DNA of 64,000 nucleotides from a bacterium (GTDB lineage: Bacteria; Zixibacteria; MSB-5A5; GN15; FEB-12), in contig JADJGQ010000001.1 in the NCBI GenBank assembly GCA_016708025.1, positions 806,001 to 870,000 of the forward strand, in the 5' to 3' direction. Made by a program: the position numbers and the translations under genes. The notes under the pieces were generated by a model, which saw only the letters and a program-made list of their open reading frames with translations, did no database searches and was not told the origin of the DNA. Positions 26,311 to 35,345 of the stretch are shown here, piece by piece (positions within the stretch are counted from its first letter, which is position 1; each line of letters opens with the position of its first letter).

Positions 26311-26325
26311 GGCGTCGCCGAACCG
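26311..26325 (-). promoter_or_regulatory. 15-base word shared with the polysaccharide promoter
   Basis: On the minus strand this reads CGGTTCGGCGACGCC, identical to bases 51461-51475. It lies in the divergent gap between the surface operon (start 26204) and the WYL regulator (26439). It overlaps a GAACCG-N8-CGGTTC inverted repeat (26320-26339). A shared regulator site is inferred. Confidence 0.35.
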
Positions 26326-26356
26326 TCTCTCAGCGGTTCTGAGGGGAGAGTGCCAG

Positions 26357-26378
26357 CCTATGGGGGGATCCCCATAGG
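26357..26378. promoter_or_regulatory. Perfect palindrome, candidate operator
   Basis: CCTATGGGG-GGAT-CCCCATAGG is a perfect 9-bp inverted repeat with a 4-base centre. It lies 10 bases upstream of the -35 of the WYL regulator promoter and 60 bases before its ATG. Autoregulation is a reasonable guess. There is no T tract, so a terminator role is unlikely. Confidence 0.55.
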
Positions 26379-26388
26379 TCGGATAGAT

Positions 26389-26417
26389 TTGACCTGATCG
26401 ATCTTTCTGGTTACTTT
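26389..26417 (+). promoter_or_regulatory. Candidate promoter of the WYL regulator gene
   Basis: TTGACC (26389-26394), 17 bases, then TACTTT (26412-26417), followed by the ATG at 26439. The -10 is weak. The perfect palindrome at 26357-26378 lies just upstream. Confidence 0.4.
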
Positions 26418-26438
26418 GTACGACTGGGAGACAACTCG

Positions 26439-27407
26439 ATGACGATGTCCAAATATGATCGGATGCTGCATATCCTGAACCTGCTCCGATCACGACGAAA
26501 TCTCAATGCCGCCACGCTGGCCAAAGAGTGTGGTTGCACGGAACGCTCCATCTACCGCGATATCATTTCGCTGTCCGAAGCAAATGTCCCGATCTACTAC
26601 GACAATGGATACAAGCTGGCGACCGACAATTTCCTGCCGCCGCTCAATTTCAATTTCGAGGAGTACAGCGCACTGCGACTGGCGCTGGAATCCACTCCGC
26701 TCAACCTGACCGGCAAGTACGGCGAGATACTTCGCCAGATCCGCGCCAAGGTGGAATCCAATCTTCCTGCAGTTGTTCGCGAGCAGAAAAAAACAGCAGT
26801 CAGTGCGACCGCGATCTCTATTGAATCAACTCAATCCGACCGAGCTGAGCTCTGGTTTGGTGAGATCGAGGCTGCCGCGCGTGAATCCTACTGTCTGGAA
26901 ATGTCGTACAATTCGGTCGAGTCCGGCCCGACCAGCCGGGTGGTGGAACCATATTTTGTCGTCTTTCGGGGGCGCGCATTCTATCTGGTTGCCTACTGTC
27001 GGCTCCGCCAGGACTTTCGGACCTTCCGCCTCGACCAGATCCAATCACTGTCAAAATTCGACGAGCACTTCCAACCGCGGCAAGGGGTGACCGCCGAGCG
27101 GTATTTTGACGGAAGCTGGCAGGTTTACAGCGGTGACCCGATCGAGGTTCTGGTTCGTTTCACTGGTAAAGCCGCGAAAATCGTCTCTTCGCGAACACAC
27201 CACCAGCACGAAGAAGTATCTCCCCAGGAAGACGGTTCGGTCCTCTATCGTATTACCGTTCGTGGAGTTGAGGAGATTCAGCGCTGGGTGCTGGGGTTTG
27301 GAAGCGAGGCCGAGATCCTTGAGCCAGACCAGCTCCGTTGGGAGATGAGCCGCCTCGCCCAGGCTCTCGATCAACTCTACCGAAAGAGCGACCAAGTCAG
27401 TCCCTAG
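26439..27407 (+). CDS. WYL-domain transcriptional regulator
   Basis: This 322-residue protein has an N-terminal winged HTH (about 8-60, LAKECGCTERSIYRDIISLS) and a WYL domain (about 140-225). The WYL domain includes EPYFVVFRGRAFYLVAYCRL and then FRTFRLDQIQSL. A C-terminal extension ends with a predicted helix. The WYL signature here is FYL. Such regulators sense small ligands or nucleic acid ends. A ribosome-binding site (GGGAG) lies about nine bases upstream. It is followed by a strong terminator, so it is monocistronic. Its operator may be the palindrome upstream. Confidence 0.88.
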   Translation: MTMSKYDRMLHILNLLRSRRNLNAATLAKECGCTERSIYRDIISLSEANVPIYYDNGYKLATDNFLPPLNFNFEEYSALRLALESTPLNLTGKYGEILRQIRAKVESNLPAVVREQKKTAVSATAISIESTQSDRAELWFGEIEAAARESYCLEMSYNSVESGPTSRVVEPYFVVFRGRAFYLVAYCRLRQDFRTFRLDQIQSLSKFDEHFQPRQGVTAERYFDGSWQVYSGDPIEVLVRFTGKAAKIVSSRTHHQHEEVSPQEDGSVLYRITVRGVEEIQRWVLGFGSEAEILEPDQLRWEMSRLAQALDQLYRKSDQVSP

Positions 27408-27473
27408 CCTTCGACGTGGGCGGAAACTGCCTACAACTGCGTACAAATAACCTAATTATTCTCAAAATTGTTG

Positions 27474-27507
27474 AAAAGCCACTGCCGGATTTTGGCAGTG
27501 GCTTTTT
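27474..27507 (+). terminator. Intrinsic terminator of the WYL regulator
   Basis: AAAAGCCACTGCC and GGCAGTGGCTTTT form a 13-bp stem around GGATTTT, and the 3' arm runs into a T tract. Confidence 0.92.
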
Positions 27508-27642
27508 CGATATTAGAACAGGAACCAATATCCATGTCGAGGCGCCGGGGGGGACGCCTCACTAAGTCTCACCCGGAGCCAAGTTTCCGACGAGACCAAA
27601 GTGAGGTTTCACCGGCCATAAGGATTTTGCAGGTGACTGTAC

Positions 27643-28335
27643 GTGACCAAAGCTGAACGACTGATGCATCACTTGCGCTTGATGCAGACCCGCCGAGTTG
27701 TCACCGTTGATCAACTCTGCACAGCATCAAGCGTCTCCCCACGAACGATCTATCGCGACATGACCACCCTGGCGCGAATGAATGTCCCGGTCTATTTCGA
27801 CAATGGCTACCGTCTCGAAAAAGACCACAATCTGCCGCTCCGCGAATTCAGCACCGATGATCTCGAACTACTCTGCTTTTGTCTGCGCAACAATCCGCTG
27901 GCGGAGTATCCGTTCTTTGAACGCCGCTTCCGCCTGATCGAACAGAAAGTCCTCTCCCGGATCGGTCAGCGCACCAAGCAGGAACATCGTACGCTGATCT
28001 ACTTCGATCAGATCCTGCCGGTCGGAACCAGGGAAGAGGAGAGTAAGCTGATCCAGCGGTTTCTCCGTGCCGCTGCCCAGTCACTGAAAGTGATCCTCAC
28101 GTTTCGTGACAGCTCTCCAATGCTGGAAGACTGCATGCCCGTTGGTTTGACCATGCGGGCGGAGAATCTCTTCATGGTTGCGATGGTCGGCAATGAGGCT
28201 GCGCCACGGGAAATAGAGATTCAGAAAGTTCGTTCTATCCGGATCACCCATCATAAGTTTGAGCCTCACCGGATCGCCTCGGCTCGCACCAGTCTTCGGC
28301 GCGGGAAAAAGGATTTGACCTCGTCCGACGATTGA
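27643..28335 (+). CDS. Second, shorter HTH/WYL-like regulator
   Basis: This 230-residue protein has an N-terminal HTH similar to the previous regulator. Compare PRTIYRDMTTLARMNVPVYF here with ERSIYRDIISLSEANVPIYY there. The C-terminal region is a shrunken WYL-like domain (MPVGLTMRAENLFMVAMVGN) with no clear Trp-Tyr-Leu triad and no C-terminal extension. It starts with GTG after AGGTGA. The QueT gene follows 16 bases later, so the two may be co-transcribed and this protein may control QueT. A degenerate palindrome (GAGGCG-N10-CGCCTC) lies about 100 bases upstream. Confidence 0.8.
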   Translation: MTKAERLMHHLRLMQTRRVVTVDQLCTASSVSPRTIYRDMTTLARMNVPVYFDNGYRLEKDHNLPLREFSTDDLELLCFCLRNNPLAEYPFFERRFRLIEQKVLSRIGQRTKQEHRTLIYFDQILPVGTREEESKLIQRFLRAAAQSLKVILTFRDSSPMLEDCMPVGLTMRAENLFMVAMVGNEAAPREIEIQKVRSIRITHHKFEPHRIASARTSLRRGKKDLTSSDD

Positions 28336-28351
28336 TGTACATCTGAGGTCG

Positions 28352-28879
28352 ATGAACCCTCGACCGATCTCCCAGATCACCTTTGCCGGAGTAGTGGCGG
28401 CACTGTATGCCGTCCTGACCCTGGCGTTGGCGCCCATCTCATTCGGCGTCTATCAACTTCGCGTGGCCGAGGCACTCACTGTGCTTCCGTTCCTCAACCG
28501 CGGGGCGATCGCCGGGCTGTATGTTGGCTGTCTGGTGGCGAACTATTTTGGGGGACAGGGGATACTGGATATCATCATTGGGCCGATCCTCACGGCTGGC
28601 GCCGCGACGATTACCTACTGGTTGCGCCGATGGGAATTCGGATCTCTTAGACTCCGTACCTGGCTCGCCCCGATGCCTGCGGTCCTGTTCAATGCATTTG
28701 GCGTGGCCGCCTACCTTGCGCCTATCATTCAGGTCGACTATTGGTTTGCGGTCCAGATGATCGGGTTGGGTGAGTTGGCCGCCTGCTATCTGCTGGGGCT
28801 GCCGTTCCTCTGGATATTGGAAAAGCGGATCGGCTGGATTTTCAGGGGAGAGCAACCATCCGGTCAAGCTCGGACTTGA
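28352..28879 (+). CDS. queT: QueT-family transporter
   Basis: This 175-residue membrane protein has about five hydrophobic segments. It matches the QueT family of energy-coupling-factor-type S components: FGVYQLRVAEALTVLPFLN, then GLYVGCLVANYFGGQGILDI. QueT is linked to uptake of queuosine precursors, often through preQ1 control. No preQ1 riboswitch is evident in the 16-base gap upstream. No ECF ATPase is present in the window. QueA, a queuosine synthesis enzyme, is encoded at 43575. The gene overlaps the convergent recN by 38 bases. Confidence 0.85.
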   Translation: MNPRPISQITFAGVVAALYAVLTLALAPISFGVYQLRVAEALTVLPFLNRGAIAGLYVGCLVANYFGGQGILDIIIGPILTAGAATITYWLRRWEFGSLRLRTWLAPMPAVLFNAFGVAAYLAPIIQVDYWFAVQMIGLGELAACYLLGLPFLWILEKRIGWIFRGEQPSGQART

Positions 28880-30491
28880 TCTGCGGTCCATCTAACCTTT
28901 GCACGATGATCTCTGACCGTGCCCCTCGTTTCGCTCGTTTACTGGCGACATAGTGCGAATCGGCCAAACGCGCGATTTGGTGGAGGTGTGTCACCACCAG
29001 CACCTGGGTATCCTCAGACAGCCGCTTCAGCTTCTTGGCGACCTCAAAGGCAGTCTGCCCGCCAATACCAACATCGACTTCGTCGAATACCAGCAGAGAT
29101 CGCTGCAGGTTGTTGTTTTTCTTTTCGGCGGCCTTGAGCGCCAACAGCACGCGGGATATCTCACCGCCCGATGCTGTCTTCACTAGCGATTTGAGTGGCT
29201 CGCCACGGTTGGCTGAAAAGAGGAAACGCCCGTTCTCCAGTCCGACCGCAGTCGGCTTGACTGTTTTGCCGTGATTCTCGATGCCGTTCGCATCCAGTTC
29301 GGAGACAAACTCAAACTCGAAATTCGCCCCCTCGATCGCCAACTCTCCCAGTTCCTTCACCACCAGTTTATGCAGATAATCGGCGGCTTTGCGGCGCAGG
29401 GAAGAGAGCTCTTTCGCTTTGATCGTATAGTCTGCCAGATGTTGCGCCTGTTCCTTTTCGAGACGAGCTATCAAGGAATCGATATCCGGGCGTTGCTTGA
29501 GCCGATCTTCGATTCCGGCAAGTGCCTCAAGAACCGCTTCAACCGTCCCGCCGAATTTCCGCTTCAGTTTGTAGATCTCATCCAGCCGTTCGTTGATTTC
29601 GTCAATTCGGTTCGGATCATCGGCAATCGAGCCGCCGTACTGCTCCACAAATCTCCGCATCTCCTCGATTCGATAGTCAAGGTCAGTCAGTTCCGCCAAT
29701 TGTGGGGCGAGGCTGCTGTCGACCGCGGCCATCTTCTCAAGTTCTTTACGCGCGGCCCGCAACTGCTGGACCGCCCCGTTTTCATCCCCGCCGAGTATCT
29801 GCTCAATAGTCGCCGCCGCCGCGGCCAGAGCGCGGGAAGAGTCGAGGATCTTCCGCTCACGTTGCAGGTCATCCTCTTCGCCGACCCGAAGATTCGCTTT
29901 CACTATCTCGCTGCGCTGATACAGCAGTAGCTCTCGTTCTTCAATCAATTGCTGCCTGCGTGAGACCGTCTTCTTATATTCCGTAGCGGCCTTATCCCAG
30001 GCGGCATACAATTCACCAACCTCTGAGCGCAGGTTTTCGAGTGAGGCGAACCGATCCAGGAAGCCGAGATGATTCTCCTCATCCATCAGCATCTGGTTGG
30101 CATGTTGCCCGAGGATCTCCGCCAGCGGGGCGACAATATCCCGCAATTTTGCCAGTGTCGAAGGGGAGTCGTTGATCCTGATCCGGGAATTGCCGTCACG
30201 CGAAACCTCGCGCATCACCGTGATGCTGTTGTCAACTATACAATCAGCATACTGCTTGCGATAGGCGGCTGGCATCTGGGAGACATTGAAGGTTGCTGAG
30301 ACGACCGCCTTCTCTTCACCATGGCGGATATATTCACGCTCCGCGCGACTTCCCAGCGCGAGGGAGAGGGCAGTGACAATAATCGACTTTCCGGCGCCGG
30401 TCTCACCGGTCAACACCAGCATCCCGCGATCGAACGACAGGTCTGCCGATTCGAGCAGGGCGATATTCTCGATGTGCATTTGCTTGAGCAT
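28842..30491 (-). CDS. recN: DNA repair protein RecN
   Basis: This 549-residue SMC-like ATPase has Walker A GETGAGKS (residues 29-36). A long coiled coil (about 150-360) separates the halves. The C-terminal half has ASGGEISRVLLALK (signature) and LLVFDEVDVGIGG (Walker B). It acts in double-strand break repair by holding and tethering ends. It is the last gene of the rpsU-to-recN run and starts in the TAATG junction with dnaG. It converges with queT, overlapping by 38 bases. Confidence 0.95.
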   Translation of the reverse strand: MLKQMHIENIALLESADLSFDRGMLVLTGETGAGKSIIVTALSLALGSRAEREYIRHGEEKAVVSATFNVSQMPAAYRKQYADCIVDNSITVMREVSRDGNSRIRINDSPSTLAKLRDIVAPLAEILGQHANQMLMDEENHLGFLDRFASLENLRSEVGELYAAWDKAATEYKKTVSRRQQLIEERELLLYQRSEIVKANLRVGEEDDLQRERKILDSSRALAAAAATIEQILGGDENGAVQQLRAARKELEKMAAVDSSLAPQLAELTDLDYRIEEMRRFVEQYGGSIADDPNRIDEINERLDEIYKLKRKFGGTVEAVLEALAGIEDRLKQRPDIDSLIARLEKEQAQHLADYTIKAKELSSLRRKAADYLHKLVVKELGELAIEGANFEFEFVSELDANGIENHGKTVKPTAVGLENGRFLFSANRGEPLKSLVKTASGGEISRVLLALKAAEKKNNNLQRSLLVFDEVDVGIGGQTAFEVAKKLKRLSEDTQVLVVTHLHQIARLADSHYVASKRAKRGARSEIIVQRLDGPQIKSELDRMVALP

Positions 30492-32212
30492 TACAGTCCA
30501 AAGCTCTTGATCTGTTCTAAGAGAGCGCTGGCCCGTTCCTGGTCGCCGTCAGCTTCCGCTTTGGCCAGTTCCTTCTGGAGGTCAGCGCGAATCCGTTTCC
30601 GCTTTCGCTCCGCCATCAACTGAATATACTTTTTTGTTTCCACTTCCACCACGTCCGGTTCCCATTCTATCGAGGCAACCTCGGTGGCCAGTGAGATGGC
30701 GGTTTCATCGACGAAGTTCTCTATCAGCTTATCGGCCTGGATCATCCCAATCTTTTGATATTGTTGTATCATGGCCGAATAGAGCCGGGAAAGCTGTTTG
30801 GAGTCAAGGTCATCGGCGGAGATCGCTTCCAGGGCTTCATCCAGACAGCCAGGATTGCAGAAGAGCAGGGAAAGAAACTCCATCTCGATCTTCTGCCGCT
30901 TGGCATGGCGAAATGCCTGGTTCTGAGCCTCGACCCGTCCGGAGGGGACGGCGTTCTGGAAGATCGACTGATCGATTGACAACGATGTCGATGCTTCGGC
31001 ATAGAACAGCGCCCGACGTGTCGGGTCAGTGATCTTCTCGGCCAGCGCGCTTAGTTCTTTGACCAGTTTCTCTTTGGCGATAATCCCCGAATGCTCCAGG
31101 TTGACTCTCTGGACGCGGAAGGGAATGAATCCGACCGCGTCGTATGCCAGATCATCGATCTTGTCGCGCCCGAATTTCCGGGCGACCGAATCCGGGTCCT
31201 CGCCCGGTGGAGGGATCATCACCCGCACCTCAAGGCCGGCATCATACAGAGAGTCAACCGACCGAAGTGCCGCATTCTGACCGGCCGAATCCGCATCAAA
31301 GAACAGATAGACTTCTTCGGCGAACCGTGCCAGCAATCTCGCTTGCTGTTGGGTGAACGCGGTCCCTGATGATGCCACCACATTTTTCACTCCCGCCTGC
31401 CAGAGCGAGATGAAGTCAAAATACCCTTCGACTATATACGCGCGATTGGCGTCACGGATAAAGTCGCGCGAGAAATTCAGTCCGTATAGCACATTCCCTT
31501 TGGAGTAGAGGGGAGTCTCCGGAGAATTGACATACTTCGCCGGTTCACCCTTCTTCAAGGTTCGTCCGCCGAATCCGATCGGCCTCTGACTGAGATTGAA
31601 AATCGGGATCATCAGTCGCTGGCGGAAGCGGTCAAAATATGACTTCTTGGTGTCGGAAAAGACGGCCAGTCCAGCTTGATGCAGTTCTTCACCGGTAATT
31701 CCTTTGGTCGCCGCATGTTTTATCAGGCCATCCCATGACTCGCCCGACAGACCGAACTTGAAGAACTGAATTGTCTCATCATCGATTTGTCGCTTTTTCT
31801 TCAGATAGCCGTCCAGCACCACTTTGTACTGCGACTGCATTAGTACTGACTGAAAGTACTCAAGCGCGACCTGCTGAGCGTAATTCAGCTTTTCGAACTG
31901 CTCACGTTTGGCGTCGGAGACCTCTTCCCGAATCGGGATATTCGCTTTCCGCGCGAGATGCTTCACCGCCTCGATGAACGACATCTTGTCATGTTCAATG
32001 AGGAAAGTGAAAACATTCCCTCCTTTGCCGCAACCAAAGCAATGATAAATCTGCTTGTCGGTATTGACCTTGAATGAGGGGGTTTTTTCCGTGTGAAACG
32101 GGCAGCAGGCTTCCCATGTCTTGCCTCGTTTTTTGAGACGGACATACTCACCGATTATCTGCGCGATATCGGTCGCTTGACGGATCTGCTCTATCGTTTC
32201 CTGTGGGATCAT
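30491..32212 (-). CDS. dnaG: DNA primase DnaG
   Basis: This 573-residue protein has an N-terminal CHC2 zinc finger (C37-P-F-H40 with C58-F-G-C61). The TOPRIM catalytic core includes AYIVEGYFDFISLWQAG with the key Glu, then VYLFFDADSAGQ. A C-terminal helicase-binding domain (about 430-573) follows. It primes replication. The gene overlaps mutS2 by four bases and recN by one, so it is coupled to both. Confidence 0.95.
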   Translation of the reverse strand: MIPQETIEQIRQATDIAQIIGEYVRLKKRGKTWEACCPFHTEKTPSFKVNTDKQIYHCFGCGKGGNVFTFLIEHDKMSFIEAVKHLARKANIPIREEVSDAKREQFEKLNYAQQVALEYFQSVLMQSQYKVVLDGYLKKKRQIDDETIQFFKFGLSGESWDGLIKHAATKGITGEELHQAGLAVFSDTKKSYFDRFRQRLMIPIFNLSQRPIGFGGRTLKKGEPAKYVNSPETPLYSKGNVLYGLNFSRDFIRDANRAYIVEGYFDFISLWQAGVKNVVASSGTAFTQQQARLLARFAEEVYLFFDADSAGQNAALRSVDSLYDAGLEVRVMIPPPGEDPDSVARKFGRDKIDDLAYDAVGFIPFRVQRVNLEHSGIIAKEKLVKELSALAEKITDPTRRALFYAEASTSLSIDQSIFQNAVPSGRVEAQNQAFRHAKRQKIEMEFLSLLFCNPGCLDEALEAISADDLDSKQLSRLYSAMIQQYQKIGMIQADKLIENFVDETAISLATEVASIEWEPDVVEVETKKYIQLMAERKRKRIRADLQKELAKAEADGDQERASALLEQIKSFGL

Positions 32213-34575
32213 CGCTTCAACTTGACGATCGTCACACCCGCGCCCCCCTCGTTCCAGTCACCCAACCGGAGCGAGTCGACATCGCGATGTTTCTTCAGAT
32301 ACTCGGTCAACGTGCGACGGAGTGCGCCGGTTCCCTTCCCATGCACGACATAAACCTGCGTTAGACCGGCAACGATGGCTCGGTCAAGATAACGGTCGAG
32401 CGCTTCCTGCGCCTCTTCGCCGGTCATCCCACGAAGATGTATCTCCGGCGAGATCTGCTCATCCGGGTGTATGGAACCGACCGGCTTAAACTCAAACTCT
32501 TTGGTAACCTGGTCGACCCGTCGAAGCCCGCGCAGTTCGACGATCGTCCGGACATTCCCGATCCTGACCTTGGCGCGGTCATCGCCGATCAGGCTTTCGA
32601 TTATCCCCTCTTTGTTCAGAGCGGCAAGCCGGACGGCATCCCCCTTCATGAAGCGGATCGCCTCGATCCCTTTCTGCTTGGCCTCGGTCGTTTTGGCCTT
32701 GATAGAAGTCAGGTCAGTTTCGGCGCTCTTGAGCAGCTTATGCATCTTTTTGACCGAATCTTTGTCCGCCTGCGTTTTGCGGATCTCGCCGACCAAGCGT
32801 TCCGTCTCCTTGCGCGCATTGTTGAGGAGAGTCTCGGTCTCTGCCAGCGCTTTTTCGCGCTCCTGCTGCATGTCTTTGTCAAACTTCTCGGTCAATTGCT
32901 TGTAGCGCTCTTCCAGTTCTTTCGCTTGCTCAAGTCGTTCGGTAAGTGCGGCGCGGTCTTCCTTCACCTTGATCAGTTCAGCCTCCATCGAAGCTATCAG
33001 ATCGGCCAATGTTCGCTCGCCGCTCCCGAGCAGGGTAGAGGCATGGTTGGTGATCCCATCAGGCATCCCTAGCCGCCCGGCGATCTCCACCGCATACGAT
33101 GACCCCGGAATCCCCAGTCTCAGTCGATAGGTTGGCGCAAGCGTCTCGCGATTGAACTCGAGCGAAGCATTCTCAATTGCCGGATGTTGCAATGGGAGAG
33201 ACTTAAGCTGCGAATAGTGCGTGGTCGCGACCAGACGTGCACCTCGCTCCACCAGACTCAGGATAATCGCTTCGGCCAGCGCTGAACCTTCTTTCGGGTC
33301 AGTCCCGGCGCCGATCTCATCGAACAGGATCAACGACCGGTTGTCACAGTTTTTGACTGCATGAATGATATTGCTGATATGCGATGAGAAAGTAGATAGC
33401 GACAACTCAATAGACTGTTCATCGCCGATATCCGCAAACACTTTGTCGAACAGGCCAACTTCGGACCGTTCACCTGCCGGAATCAGCAAACCGGTCTGGG
33501 CCATCAGTTGCAGTAGCCCGATCGTTTTCAGCACGATCGTCTTGCCGCCGGTGTTAGGCCCGGTTACCACCACTGCTTGACGGTCCGCATCGAGCCCCAA
33601 CGTCATCGGCACGACCTTTTCTTCCGAACCAAACTGCGCCAGAAGCAAAGGGTGGCGGGCATCCAAAAGCTTGAACCGTGCTTCCTCAACCATAGTTGGC
33701 TGATTTGCTTTGACCTGAGCGCCGAATTTCGCCGCCGCATAAAATGAATCAAGTTTCCCGATCAGGAAGATGTTTTTCTCCAGGTCATCAACCCGCGAGG
33801 CGATCCCCGCGGTCAGAGCGCGAAGGATCCGGTCCATTTCGATCCGCTCTTCCTGGAAAAGCATATTGAGGCGGTTATTCAGTTCGACCGTCTCTTTCGG
33901 CTCGACATAGAATGTCGCCCCGGATTGGCTCCGGTCATGCAGGATGCCGAGGTCATGCCGGAAGCCATCGGCTGGCACCGGGATCACATACCGTCCGTTG
34001 CGCTGGGTGACGACATCATCCTGCCAGCCTGGCTTTTTCGACTGTGCGCCAAGGATCGAGTCGAGGGAACGGATGATCTTCCTCTTCGACTCAATCAGTT
34101 CGTAGCGGACCTGGCGAAGCTTGGGGGAGGCATCATCCTTGATATCACCCTTTTCATCGATCGCCTTCTTGATATCCCGGACCAGCTCCGGATAAGCGCG
34201 GATTCCTTCGATATATTCACGAAGCGCCGGATATTTGGCGCGGCCATCCTTGTCGAAATTATGCAGGTCAATCGAGACCTCGAGCAGTTCCAGCACCGAG
34301 AAGATCTCTTTCGGGTCGAGAAAAATGCCGGGGATCTGGGATTTGCTCAACAGGTCGCGGCAATCCTCGAGGCGCGACATCGGGAACGGGTCCCCAAACA
34401 GGACAATATCCTTCATCTGGGAGATCTCGGTCTGACGTTGCGTGATAACGCGCAGGTCGGTGACCGGCTCCCATGCCGCGACCTCCTCTTTGCCGAATGG
34501 CGTAAGGGTCTTCCCGGCGATCAAGGACTTGACCTTGGGGTATTCGAGGGTATCGAGAGTGTGTTGTTCTATCAT
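32209..34575 (-). CDS. mutS2: Endonuclease MutS2
   Basis: This 788-residue protein has the MutS2 order. An N-terminal core and clamp come first. The ATPase has Walker A GPNTGGKTIVLKT (about 338-350) and LILFDEIGAGTDP (Walker B). A coiled coil (about 520-620) follows, and the C-terminal Smr nuclease domain has LRGMTGEEAQEALDRYLDRA and VVHGKGTGALR. It suppresses recombination or rescues collided ribosomes, depending on the species. A terminator ends just 15 bases before its ATG, so its transcription probably involves read-through or a promoter further inside cvpA. Confidence 0.95.
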   Translation of the reverse strand: MIEQHTLDTLEYPKVKSLIAGKTLTPFGKEEVAAWEPVTDLRVITQRQTEISQMKDIVLFGDPFPMSRLEDCRDLLSKSQIPGIFLDPKEIFSVLELLEVSIDLHNFDKDGRAKYPALREYIEGIRAYPELVRDIKKAIDEKGDIKDDASPKLRQVRYELIESKRKIIRSLDSILGAQSKKPGWQDDVVTQRNGRYVIPVPADGFRHDLGILHDRSQSGATFYVEPKETVELNNRLNMLFQEERIEMDRILRALTAGIASRVDDLEKNIFLIGKLDSFYAAAKFGAQVKANQPTMVEEARFKLLDARHPLLLAQFGSEEKVVPMTLGLDADRQAVVVTGPNTGGKTIVLKTIGLLQLMAQTGLLIPAGERSEVGLFDKVFADIGDEQSIELSLSTFSSHISNIIHAVKNCDNRSLILFDEIGAGTDPKEGSALAEAIILSLVERGARLVATTHYSQLKSLPLQHPAIENASLEFNRETLAPTYRLRLGIPGSSYAVEIAGRLGMPDGITNHASTLLGSGERTLADLIASMEAELIKVKEDRAALTERLEQAKELEERYKQLTEKFDKDMQQEREKALAETETLLNNARKETERLVGEIRKTQADKDSVKKMHKLLKSAETDLTSIKAKTTEAKQKGIEAIRFMKGDAVRLAALNKEGIIESLIGDDRAKVRIGNVRTIVELRGLRRVDQVTKEFEFKPVGSIHPDEQISPEIHLRGMTGEEAQEALDRYLDRAIVAGLTQVYVVHGKGTGALRRTLTEYLKKHRDVDSLRLGDWNEGGAGVTIVKLKR

Positions 34576-34590
34576 GTTCGTTCGCTCAAT

Positions 34591-34615
34591 AAAAAAACCG
34601 GCCTCTTGGCCGGTT
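34591..34615 (-). terminator. Intrinsic terminator between cvpA and mutS2
   Basis: On the minus strand AACCGGCC-AAGA-GGCCGGTT is followed by a run of seven T residues. It lies 36 bases after the cvpA stop and 15 bases before the mutS2 start. Confidence 0.88.
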
Positions 34616-34651
34616 CTAATATAAGGGAACCAATGCTACGGGAAAACCGAT

Positions 34652-35287
34652 TTACGTGCCTGGATTGAGATTGAAAAAGCGATCTAACTGGTACATCACC
34701 CGATACGCCTGCTCGCGGTCCTCGGTCGGCATCGTTTTGCCGGACTTCTGTGTGCCGGGAGCGCCGATCAACGTACTCTCCATCTTGGCAATGAACGACG
34801 GGGATTCCGGGTGGACCATCTTGGTCGACTCAAACATCAGCGGTACCGTTTTGGCTACCGCCTTGCCGAGGAATGAACTGTCAAAGGCCAGATAGAAGGA
34901 GTCGGGGAGAGGGAGCATGAAAGTGACCAATACCACAAAGCTGACAGAAACCCAGCCGCGCACCAGCCCGACAATCGCCCCGCCAACCTGATCAGGCTTC
35001 CCCTGGGATTTGACCGAGGCAACCTTGTAGAAGATATACCCCGCCAGCTTGAATATCCCATACGAGATCGCCAGCAGGAACATGAACGAGACAAACGCCG
35101 AAACCATCGGCGAGCCCCCCAATTTGCTGTATACCCAGATTGCGAACGAATCGATGTAAGTTAGGGTCAGGATGATGGCGGCAAAAAAGATGACAAAGGC
35201 CGACAGCTCCCGGACCAATCCCTTTTTCGCCCCGATCACCAGACCGGTCAATAGCAGCGCTATAAGGACGAAATCAATCCAATTCAT
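34652..35287 (-). CDS. CvpA family membrane protein
   Basis: This 211-residue protein has four N-terminal hydrophobic segments, starting NWIDFVLIALLLTGLVIGAK with the family motif GLVRELSAF after it. A C-terminal soluble tail (about 155-211) follows. CvpA proteins are named for colicin V production and affect envelope stability; the molecular role is not settled. The gene belongs to the rpsU-to-recN run and ends 36 bases before an intrinsic terminator. Confidence 0.87.
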   Translation of the reverse strand: MNWIDFVLIALLLTGLVIGAKKGLVRELSAFVIFFAAIILTLTYIDSFAIWVYSKLGGSPMVSAFVSFMFLLAISYGIFKLAGYIFYKVASVKSQGKPDQVGGAIVGLVRGWVSVSFVVLVTFMLPLPDSFYLAFDSSFLGKAVAKTVPLMFESTKMVHPESPSFIAKMESTLIGAPGTQKSGKTMPTEDREQAYRVMYQLDRFFNLNPGT

Positions 35288-35345
35288 CTTGGACTCCCTT
35301 AGTTGACAGTAACAATGGCGAGGGGAAGGGTAGGAAAGTTTTTAA

